Shown piece after piece: positions 1 through 5,069 of a DNA stretch of 5,069 bases. The notes under the pieces are model-generated. The model was not told where the DNA came from and did not search any database. It saw nothing but the letters and a program-made list of their open reading frames with translations. The stretch's first letter is position 1. Every line of letters starts with the position of its first letter. The DNA is from DASXPG01 sp044449445 (GTDB lineage Bacteria > Gemmatimonadota > Gemmatimonadetes > Gemmatimonadales > JACORV01). A program made the translations under genes and the position numbers. The stretch covers positions 1 to 5,069 of the forward strand of contig JBIOIA010000164.1 of assembly GCA_044449445.1 (NCBI GenBank), written 5' to 3'.

Positions 1-112
1 CACCGTGCTCGACCAAGACATCATGACCGTCGCGCCCGAGCGCATCCTGGACACGCAGGTGCTGATGACCGTGCTCGGCGGGAACGTCGTCTACCAGAGG
101 CCAGGGCAATGA
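1..112 (+). CDS. C-terminal tail of an amidohydrolase, YtcJ-like or related (partial, 5' end outside window)
   Basis: Reading from base 2, 36 codons end at TGA 110-112. The peptide begins TVLDQDIMTVAPERILDT and ends with a VGG-like turn (VLGGNVVYQRPGQ). This is the typical last strand pair of the amidohydrolase superfamily: an Asp-rich stretch, an Ile-Leu-Asp-Thr segment, then a Gly-Gly-x-Val-Val-Tyr hairpin belonging to the small beta-sandwich domain beside the TIM barrel. The pattern most resembles amidohydrolase family 3 (YtcJ-type) proteins, which hydrolyse amide or related bonds with divalent metals. The catalytic part lies outside the window, so neither substrate nor integrity can be judged. 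Its stop codon overlaps the start of the next amidohydrolase (ATGA at 109-112), which indicates translational coupling and a shared operon. Family membership is fairly likely; the exact subfamily is uncertain. Confidence 0.72.
   Translation, partial: TVLDQDIMTVAPERILDTQVLMTVLGGNVVYQRPGQ
96..100 (+). promoter_or_regulatory. Shine-Dalgarno-like site for the amidohydrolase at 109
   Basis: AGAGG lies 8 nt before the ATG at 109, inside the last codons of the upstream gene. It supports this ATG as the start, together with the signal peptide that begins directly at it and the ATGA overlap with the preceding stop codon. Confidence 0.55.
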
Positions 113-1878
113 GAAAGCTGATATTCGCGACGCTGTTGCTGTCCGCCGGTCCGGCCGTCCGCCTGTCCGCCCAATCCGACACGATCGAGGCGCGAAGGGT
201 CTTCGACGCGAACATCGACGCCATCCACACCCGGGACCGCGCGCGCTACCTGTCGCTCTACCTCGACGAGCCGACCTTCGCGCGCAACGGCCCCGGCGGG
301 CTCCAGATGGGATACACGCCGATGGCCGCCTCGCGCGACACGACCTGGCCCGACTCCCTGATCGCGACGGACCTCCGGCTCGTCCCCGTGCGGCCGGGCG
401 TGGTGTACGGGCAGTACCGTTATCGGGTCACCCAGCACGGGATCACGACCAACGGCACGAGCGAGCGGCTGTTCGTGCGCACGCCGGGCGGCTGGAGGAT
501 CGCCGTCAGCACGGCGTTCCCGGCCCCCGCGGGCACCCATCCCGCGCCGGTCGTGCTCACAGGAGCGACGCTGGTGGACGGTACGGGTCGGGCGCCGATC
601 GCGAACGCCGTCATCGTCGTGCGCGACGGAAAGATCGCGTGCACCGGCACGCTCGGCAGTTGCCTGACGCCTAACGCTTCCGATCCGATCACGGACACGG
701 TGTCGCTCGGCGGAATGTGGGTGATCCCGGGACTGGTGGACGCGCACGTGCACTTCAGCCAGACCGGCTGGGTGGACGGCCGGCCCGACGCGCTCGACCG
801 CCGCGCCGACTTTCCCTACGATCGCGTGGTCGCGGGGCTCGAGGCGCATCCGGAGCGGTTCTTCCACGCCTACCTCTGCTCGGGCGTCACGGCCGTGTTC
901 GACGTGGGCGGCTACCCCTGGACCTACCGGCTCAAGGACCGCGCGGAGAACGATCTGACCGCGCCGCACGTCGCGGCGGCCGGTCCGCTGCTCTCGACCG
1001 TGGATCACTGGATCAACCTGCCGGACTCGAAGCAGATCGTCTTCATCCCGAACGACTCCGCGGCACGCGCGCTGGTGCGCGCCAACCTCGCCCGCGGCGC
1101 CGACGCGATCAAGATCTGGTACGTGGTGCGGCCCGATGCCGACACCACCGCGATGAAGGCCTGGGTGCGCGCCGCCGCGGACGAGACGCACCGCCTCGGC
1201 TCGCGGCTGCTCGTGCACGCGACGGGACTGTGGGAGGCGAAGGACGCGCTGCGCGCCGGCGCCGACATTCTGGTGCACGGCGTGATGGACCTTCCGGTGG
1301 ATGACGAGTTCCTCCGGCTGGCTCGTGAACGGAGCGTCATCTACGTGCCCACCATCACCGTCGTGGACGGTTACCGGCAGGTCGCGCTTCGCCATTTCGA
1401 CCCGCACTACCCGCTCGGGTGCGTGGACTCCGCGACGCTCGCCCACGCGCGAGCGACCGACACCATCCCCGCGGCGGCCGGCGACACGGCGGCCGCGCGC
1501 CGCCGCGTGGCGAGCGCCGAGCATCAGATGGCGACCAACATCGGCAACATCGCGGCCGTCCAGCGCGCGGGCATCACCATCGCGATGGGCACCGACGCGG
1601 CCAACCCGCTCACGCTGCCCGGTCCCTCGGTCTACTGGGAGATGGAAGAGATGCAGGCGGGCGGCATGAGCCCCATGGACGTGCTCGTCGCCGCGACCAG
1701 GAACGGCGCACAAGCGATGGGCAGAGGGCGCGACCTCGGCACGATCGAGCCCGGCAAGGAGGCCGACCTCGTCGTCCTGAGCGCCGATCCGACCGCGGAC
1801 ATCAAGAACGTGCGCGAGGTCCGCTACGTCATGCGCGGCGGGGCGATGAGCATCCCGCGGCTGCTGGCGCCCAGATAG
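109..1878 (+). CDS. Exported two-domain protein: NTF2/SnoaL-like domain fused to a metal-dependent amidohydrolase
   Basis: 589 aa. Residues 1-21 form a Sec signal (MRKL, a hydrophobic core, then LSA before Q22), so the enzyme should act outside the cytoplasm. Residues about 24-138 resemble an NTF2-like (SnoaL/DUF4440) fold, ending in a TPGGWRIAVS strand typical of that family. From about 147 an amidohydrolase domain follows: an N-terminal beta-sandwich (LTGATLVDGTGRAP), then GLVDAHVHF carrying metal ligands H213 and H215, CSGVTAVFDVGG at 257-268, a candidate carboxylated lysine K335 in DAIKIW, H370, H390, and the catalytic Asp D496 in GTDAANP. The closing sandwich is GTIEPGKEADLVVLSADP at 544-561. 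All expected metal and catalytic positions are present, so it is probably active. Relatives include imidazolonepropionase-like and prolidase-like hydrolases that cleave amides or dipeptides; the substrate here is unknown. C178 and C185 could form a disulfide in the exported protein. The ATGA overlap couples it to the upstream amidohydrolase. Confidence 0.9.
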   Translation: MRKLIFATLLLSAGPAVRLSAQSDTIEARRVFDANIDAIHTRDRARYLSLYLDEPTFARNGPGGLQMGYTPMAASRDTTWPDSLIATDLRLVPVRPGVVYGQYRYRVTQHGITTNGTSERLFVRTPGGWRIAVSTAFPAPAGTHPAPVVLTGATLVDGTGRAPIANAVIVVRDGKIACTGTLGSCLTPNASDPITDTVSLGGMWVIPGLVDAHVHFSQTGWVDGRPDALDRRADFPYDRVVAGLEAHPERFFHAYLCSGVTAVFDVGGYPWTYRLKDRAENDLTAPHVAAAGPLLSTVDHWINLPDSKQIVFIPNDSAARALVRANLARGADAIKIWYVVRPDADTTAMKAWVRAAADETHRLGSRLLVHATGLWEAKDALRAGADILVHGVMDLPVDDEFLRLARERSVIYVPTITVVDGYRQVALRHFDPHYPLGCVDSATLAHARATDTIPAAAGDTAAARRRVASAEHQMATNIGNIAAVQRAGITIAMGTDAANPLTLPGPSVYWEMEEMQAGGMSPMDVLVAATRNGAQAMGRGRDLGTIEPGKEADLVVLSADPTADIKNVREVRYVMRGGAMSIPRLLAPR

Positions 1879-1879
1879 C

Positions 1880-1885
1880 TATAAT
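1880..1885 (+). promoter_or_regulatory. Probable -10 promoter element for ispG (possible leaderless start)
   Basis: A perfect TATAAT occupies 1880-1885 in the 14-nt gap between the amidohydrolase stop (1876-1878) and the ispG ATG (1893). It stands out against the very G+C-rich surroundings. Transcription normally starts about 6-7 nt after the end of a -10 box, which here falls on or next to the A of the ATG. No good TTGACA-like -35 is visible 16-18 nt upstream (the bases there are G+C only or nearly so), and no Shine-Dalgarno sequence precedes the ATG. Both fit a leaderless promoter. This is inferred from position and sequence only. Confidence 0.6.
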
Positions 1886-1892
1886 TCGCTCC

Positions 1893-3116
1893 ATGCTCGA
1901 ACGCAGGCGCACCGTCACCGTCGACGTCGGCGGCGTGAAGGTCGGCAGCGACCATCCCATCGTCATCCAGTCGATGACCAACACCGACACCTCCGACGCG
2001 GAAGGCACCGCGCGGCAGGTTGCGGCGCTGGCCGCGGCGGGCTCCGAGCTGGTGCGCGTCACCGTCAACAACGACGAAGCCGCCCGCGCCGTCCCCGGCA
2101 TCATGAGCCGCCTCGCCGATCTCGGCGCCTCTGTCCCGGTCATCGGCGACTTTCACTACAACGGGCACCAGCTGCTCACCAAGTATCCCGAATGCGCGCG
2201 CGCCCTCGCCAAGTACCGCATCAACCCCGGTAACGTCGGCGGCAAGCGGCACGACGAGAACTTCCGCGCCATCGCGCTTGTCGCGATCGCCAACGGCAAG
2301 CCGGTGCGCATCGGCGTCAACTGGGGCTCGCTCGACCAGGACCTGCTCACCGAGATGATGGACGCCAACGCGAAGGTCAGGGAGCCACTCGACGCGCGCG
2401 ACGTGACGATGGAGGCGATGATCGAGAGCGCGCTGCGCTCGGCGCAGCTCGCCGAGGCGTCGGGGATGGCGCACGATCGCATCATCATCTCGGCCAAAGT
2501 GTCGGGCGTGCAGGACCTGGTGGACGTGTACCGCAAGCTCGCCGCGCGCTGCGACTATCCCCTGCACCTCGGCCTCACCGAGGCCGGGATGGGCAGCAAG
2601 GGGATCATCGCCTCGACCGCGGGGCTCTCGATCCTGCTGCAGGAGGGCATCGGCGACACGATCCGGGTCTCGCTCACGCCGAAGCCCGGCGGCGATCGCA
2701 CCGAAGAGGTGCTGGTCGCGCAGCAGGTGCTGCAGTCGCTGGGCCTGCGCAGCTTCAACCCGCAGGTGACGGCGTGCCCCGGCTGCGGCCGCACCACCAG
2801 CACGTACTTCCAGGAGCTGGCGAGCGACATCCAGACCTACCTGCGCGAGCAGATGCCGCGCTGGAAGGCGCGCTACCCGGGCGTCGAGGAGCTGAAAGTC
2901 GCGGTGATGGGTTGCGTCGTGAACGGACCCGGCGAGTCGAAGCACGCCAACATCGGCATCTCGCTGCCGGGCACGTTCGAGGAGCCGAAGGCGCCGGTGT
3001 ACGTGGACGGCCGGCTCATGGTGACGCTGAAGGGCGACGACATCGCGGCGCAGTTCGGGCGGATACTCGACGAGTACGTCGAGTCGCACTACGCGGCGGT
3101 GGCGCCGCGGTCCTGA
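1893..3116 (+). CDS. ispG: 4-hydroxy-3-methylbut-2-en-1-yl diphosphate synthase (IspG/GcpE)
   Basis: 407 aa. IspG converts 2-C-methyl-D-erythritol 2,4-cyclodiphosphate to HMBPP in the cytoplasm, the penultimate step of the MEP isoprenoid pathway, using a [4Fe-4S] cluster and an electron donor such as flavodoxin or ferredoxin. The TIM-barrel half (about 1-285) has the signatures VIQSMTNTDTSD at 24-35, GDFHYNGH at 85-92, RINPGNVG at 109-116, GVNWGSLD at 141-148 and LGLTEAGMGSKG at 226-237. The C-terminal cluster domain has C295 and C298 in ACPGCGR, and C341 with E348 in GCVVNGPGE, matching the three Cys and one Glu cluster ligands known for the family. It is longer than the 372-aa E. coli enzyme, as in betaproteobacterial-type IspG. 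The frame is open far upstream, but no ATG, GTG or TTG sits near the gene boundary except 1893, and homology starts there (MLERRRTVTV). There is no Shine-Dalgarno sequence. The gene converges with the minus-strand operon. Confidence 0.98.
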   Translation: MLERRRTVTVDVGGVKVGSDHPIVIQSMTNTDTSDAEGTARQVAALAAAGSELVRVTVNNDEAARAVPGIMSRLADLGASVPVIGDFHYNGHQLLTKYPECARALAKYRINPGNVGGKRHDENFRAIALVAIANGKPVRIGVNWGSLDQDLLTEMMDANAKVREPLDARDVTMEAMIESALRSAQLAEASGMAHDRIIISAKVSGVQDLVDVYRKLAARCDYPLHLGLTEAGMGSKGIIASTAGLSILLQEGIGDTIRVSLTPKPGGDRTEEVLVAQQVLQSLGLRSFNPQVTACPGCGRTTSTYFQELASDIQTYLREQMPRWKARYPGVEELKVAVMGCVVNGPGESKHANIGISLPGTFEEPKAPVYVDGRLMVTLKGDDIAAQFGRILDEYVESHYAAVAPRS

Positions 3117-3135
3117 GCGAGTCGCTCAGCGCGGC
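3104..3135. terminator. Probable bidirectional terminator hairpin across the convergent gene ends
   Basis: A perfect 17-bp palindrome with 8-bp arms (CTGAGCGA, G, TCGCTCAG) lies at 3113-3129 and contains both the ispG stop (TGA 3114-3116) and the stop of the minus-strand gene (TCA 3126-3128). As RNA it gives a 7-bp stem with a 3-nt loop. The stem can extend by GCCGCG (3104-3109) pairing with CGCGGC (3130-3135), leaving a 3-nt bulge at 3110-3112. No T-run follows on either strand, so it is not a canonical intrinsic terminator. It may act as a U-tract-less terminator or as a 3'-end stabilising hairpin for both transcripts. Confidence 0.55.
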
Positions 3136-3605
3136 AGCACGCCGCCGCGCTCCGCCGGGCTGAGCCGCAGCACCGAATCCGCCAGCGCCGCCAGCCGCAC
3201 GATCACCGGATTCGTCTCCCGGTGCGTCGCCTCCCGGATCAGCTCCTCGTCGCCTCGCGTCCCGGTCCTGAGCAGACCCACGATCGCGATCTCGCGCACC
3301 GGCTCCCTTGGAAACGTGATCATGTCCCGCCAGTACGGCGCGAGCTGTTCGAACGGGCACGCGGAGAGCGACGCCAGCGCGCCGTGCCAGATCACCCACT
3401 CGCGCAGGTACGGCTTGGCCAGCTCGGTGAGCACCGGAACGGCTTCGCGCGTGCACGGCTTGCCGAGTGCACGAATTGCGCGGGCTCGATCCTGAAGTGA
3501 CGTGCGGCCACTCGAGTCCGCTGCGACCGCGAGCAGCTGCGCGCGCGTCGCCTCCTGGGCAGGAGCCTGCATCGAGAGGAGGACGGCCGTTAGCGTGGCG
3601 AGCAT
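3126..3605 (-). CDS. Small exported HEAT-repeat-like hypothetical protein
   Basis: 159 aa, not recognised as a named family. The N-terminus (MLATLTAVLLSMQAPAQEA) looks like a short Sec signal with APA before Q17, although its n-region has no Lys or Arg, which is unusual. The mature part is helical and Ala/Leu/Arg-rich with HEAT-like units: one around 38-64 (RARAIRALG, then AVPVLTELA), a second around 66-90, and a third around 100-125 (PVREIAIVGLLRTG, then DEELIREA). HEAT-like units usually serve protein binding, so a scaffold or partner role outside the cytoplasm is plausible but unproven. C51 and C83 are the only cysteines and could form a disulfide. The start abuts the MFS stop (TAGATG, zero gap, same frame). 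A weak GGCGGA at 3610-3615 lies 4 nt before the ATG. It is the last gene of the minus-strand operon, ending 9 nt from the ispG stop. Confidence 0.72.
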   Translation of the reverse strand: MLATLTAVLLSMQAPAQEATRAQLLAVAADSSGRTSLQDRARAIRALGKPCTREAVPVLTELAKPYLREWVIWHGALASLSACPFEQLAPYWRDMITFPREPVREIAIVGLLRTGTRGDEELIREATHRETNPVIVRLAALADSVLRLSPAERGGVLPR

Positions 3606-4784
3606 CTAATCCGCCGGCGTCGGCTCGAGCACGGCCGCCGCGATCGGGACCTGGAACGCGAGCACCCCGACGACCGCCATGATGACCGCCGCGATCAGGA
3701 ACGGCGACGTCGGACCCAGGCCTTGGAACGCTGCGCCGGCCCAGATCGGCCCGATGACCCGCGCCCCGCCACCGAACGCCTGCTGCACGCCCATCATCTG
3801 GCCCTGCTCCTTGGGATCGGAACGGTGTGAGCTCAACGCCGTGACCGCGGGGAACAGCAGCGCCTGCCCGATCGGGATGAGCGGGAGCACGACGGCGAAC
3901 ATCGGGATGGTGGCGGGCACGGTGTACAACGCGAGCCCGATCGCGAACACCAGCGCCCCGGTTCGCATGACCCGCGTCTCGCCGAAGCGGTCCACCAGCC
4001 TGCCGAGCAGCAGCGCCCGCATCACGACGGCCAGCACCGTGATGTAGAGAAACACGTAGCCGATCGTCTTCTCCGTGACCCCGAAGCGCTCGTTCAGGTA
4101 GAGCGCCACGCACGAGGACATCGCGGCGAACGCGCCCATGCCGACCGCGTAGATCCAGATGAGCCTGGGCTGCGGCCCGAATGGATGGCGCAGCACGTGC
4201 CACGCCGCCGTGCGGATCGAGCGCCGGGGCGCTCCGAGCTTGGGGCGCGACTCCTCCAGGTAGCGCCACGCGAACGCGACGTTGGCGAAACAGAGCACGG
4301 CCGCGAGGTAGCCCGGCGCCGCATGACTGAAGCGCACCGCGAGCGATCCGATCGCGCCGCCGCACGCCACGCCGGCGCTGGTCGCCGAGGACAGCCATCC
4401 CAGCGCCTTCGCCCGGTCCTGGGGCGTGGTCGAATCGGCGACGTAGGCCTGCACCACGCCCGTGGTGCCGCCGCCCGCGCCCTGCACCAGCCTGGAGAGC
4501 AGCAACAGCCACACACTGCCCGCCAGACCGAACACAATGAAGGCGATCCCCGACGCGACCAGCGCGACGAGCAGCACCGGCCGCCTGCCGTAGTGGTCCG
4601 ACACGCGACCCCAGATCGGCGCCATCGCCAGCTGCGCGATGGAGAACGACGAGATCAGGATGCCGATGACGAACGGGCTCGCGCCCAGGTCCTTGGCGAA
4701 GAACGGCAGCAGCGGGAACACGATCGCGAACCCGAGCATGTCCACGAACGCCGTGGCGGTCAGCACGCCGAGGCCCTTGTTCAC
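3606..4784 (-). CDS. Major facilitator superfamily transporter, TetA-like/DHA1-type, probable exporter
   Basis: 392 aa from a GTG start at 4784; about twelve predicted transmembrane helices (roughly 6-30, 38-58, 70-88, 91-113, 127-150, 157-175, 207-229, 240-260, 271-289, 292-316, 330-352, 360-386) with a cytoplasmic loop near 176-205. TM1 carries the TetA-like FVDMLGFA with D15. Motif A is intact after TM2 (GRVSDHYGRRP, 59-69), a motif B-like RLVQGAGGG is at 98-106, and a second motif A-like GRLVDRFGETR follows TM8 at 261-271. Motif C in TM5 is degenerate (GVACGGAIGS, 138-147), with Gly where the usual Pro stands. Length and motifs fit proton-coupled drug/metabolite exporters; the substrate cannot be told. 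The GTG start is favoured over an upstream one because the extra upstream residues are Arg-rich non-homologous sequence that overlaps the permease gene, GAGGG precedes it, and GTGA overlaps the permease stop. Confidence 0.93.
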   Translation of the reverse strand: MNKGLGVLTATAFVDMLGFAIVFPLLPFFAKDLGASPFVIGILISSFSIAQLAMAPIWGRVSDHYGRRPVLLVALVASGIAFIVFGLAGSVWLLLLSRLVQGAGGGTTGVVQAYVADSTTPQDRAKALGWLSSATSAGVACGGAIGSLAVRFSHAAPGYLAAVLCFANVAFAWRYLEESRPKLGAPRRSIRTAAWHVLRHPFGPQPRLIWIYAVGMGAFAAMSSCVALYLNERFGVTEKTIGYVFLYITVLAVVMRALLLGRLVDRFGETRVMRTGALVFAIGLALYTVPATIPMFAVVLPLIPIGQALLFPAVTALSSHRSDPKEQGQMMGVQQAFGGGARVIGPIWAGAAFQGLGPTSPFLIAAVIMAVVGVLAFQVPIAAAVLEPTPAD

Positions 4785-5069
4785 CGTCCCGCCCTCGCGC
4801 CCACGCCCAGCGCCGCGCCGCTCACCACCATCAGCACCACCCCGAACGCGGCGGCCACGCCGAGCTCGGACATCCGCAGGCTCGAGAGGATCTCGATGGC
4901 GATCGGCCGCGTGTCGTACGTGTAGAGCAGAATCGAGACCACGAAATCGCCGAGCGCCGTGACGAACGCGAGTGCGCCGCCCGCCGCGAGCGCGGGCCGG
5001 AGCAGCGGCAGCGTCACGTGCCACAGCCGGCGCCAGCGCCCCGCGCCCAGCGATTGCGCGGCCTCATCC
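4781..5069 (-). CDS. ABC transporter permease, iron(III)/spermidine-type, C-terminal part (5' end outside window)
   Basis: 95 codons are visible from 5068 down to the stop TGA at 4783-4781. The fragment opens with a textbook EAA loop, EAAQSLGAGRWRRLWHVTLP at fragment residues 2-21. This matches the consensus EAA-x3-G-x9-I-x-LP, with Val for Ile. This cytoplasmic loop contacts the ATPase subunit in binding-protein-dependent importers. Two hydrophobic segments follow (about 26-50 and 68-90), separated by a stretch containing YTYDTRPIAIEILSSLR, which resembles the last helices of Fe(III)-type (FbpB/AfuB-like) permeases and their spermidine/thiamine relatives. The substrate cannot be fixed from this piece. 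The binding protein and ATPase genes, if linked, should lie beyond 5069. Its stop overlaps the MFS start by four bases (GTGA, 4784-4781), implying translational coupling. Confidence 0.88.
   Translation of the reverse strand, partial: DEAAQSLGAGRWRRLWHVTLPLLRPALAAGGALAFVTALGDFVVSILLYTYDTRPIAIEILSSLRMSELGVAAAFGVVLMVVSGAALGVGARAGR
4792..4796 (-). promoter_or_regulatory. Shine-Dalgarno-like site for the MFS gene
   Basis: On the minus strand GAGGG (4796 to 4792) stands 7 nt before the GTG at 4784-4782. It lies inside the last codons of the ABC permease gene and decides the MFS start in favour of this GTG over a longer reading that would overlap the permease gene by about 240 nt. Confidence 0.55.

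Noticed and set aside
91..1713. Long antisense open frame (540 codons) opposite the amidohydrolase
   Set aside because: The product is Arg/His/Gly/Val-rich low-complexity sequence with no domain signature. It mirrors the strong G+C third-position bias of the real gene, whose conserved motifs leave no doubt about the coding strand.
1864..1874. Small hairpin CTGG-CGC-CCAG near the amidohydrolase end as a terminator
   Set aside because: It has only four base pairs and no T-run, and it lies within coding sequence, so it is too weak to call.
1875..1882. 8-bp palindrome ATAGCTAT overlapping the stop codon and the -10 box as an operator
   Set aside because: Too short to be meaningful; it arises from the stop codon followed by TATAAT.
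1419..1892. Upstream extension of the ispG frame into the amidohydrolase gene
   Set aside because: The extension is Arg/Gly/His-rich shadow sequence; IspG homology begins at the ATG at 1893.
1824..3089. Long antisense open frame (421 codons) opposite ispG
   Set aside because: It is a shadow of ispG. The sense frame carries all IspG signatures, while the antisense product is Arg/His/Asp-rich without a recognisable fold.
3016..4512. Minus-strand open frame of 498 codons across the MFS and HEAT-like genes in another frame
   Set aside because: It crosses both real genes and the ispG end, is dominated by Arg, Gly and Ala, and lacks membrane segments where the real frame has clean transmembrane helices.
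4785..5024. N-terminal extension of the MFS protein by 80 residues
   Set aside because: The extra sequence is Arg-rich and non-membrane, and lies over the clear ABC permease frame. The GTG at 4784 with an upstream GAGGG and a GTGA overlap is the better start.

Overview
The window is very G+C-rich (roughly 70% by eye, not computed) and almost wholly coding. It holds six protein-coding genes, two of them cut by the window edges, and I saw no RNA gene, insertion sequence or CRISPR array. The strong G+C third-position bias produces long antisense shadow ORFs opposite every real gene. High G+C, exported amidohydrolases with Sec signals ending in Ala-Gln, and an IspG of the longer bacterial type suggest a soil-type Gram-negative bacterium. 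Gemmatimonadota is my best guess, but a betaproteobacterium or acidobacterium cannot be excluded from this window.

Left part, plus strand (1-1878): the C-terminal tail of one amidohydrolase runs by an ATGA overlap into a complete, exported, two-domain amidohydrolase. The second protein has a signal peptide, an NTF2/SnoaL-like domain and a metal-dependent hydrolase domain. The pair looks like a small translationally coupled operon of scavenging hydrolases with unknown substrates.

Middle, plus strand (1893-3116): ispG (gcpE), the [4Fe-4S] enzyme of the MEP isoprenoid pathway. It starts 14 nt after the amidohydrolase stop. The gap contains a perfect TATAAT and no Shine-Dalgarno sequence, so ispG probably has its own promoter and may be translated from a leaderless mRNA.

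Right part, minus strand (5069 down to 3126): the end of an iron(III)/spermidine-type ABC transporter permease, then a 12-helix MFS transporter, then a small exported HEAT-like protein. The permease and MFS genes overlap by GTGA. The MFS stop codon TAG directly abuts the ATG of the small gene in the same frame, so the three genes very likely share one transcript. This operon converges on ispG with only 9 nt between stop codons, and a strong palindrome spans both stops as a probable bidirectional terminator.

I see no convincing new defence, RNA or mobile system. The most interesting points are the apparent leaderless start of ispG, the palindrome containing two convergent stop codons, the in-frame TAG-ATG junction between the MFS and HEAT-like genes, and the NTF2-like/amidohydrolase fusion.
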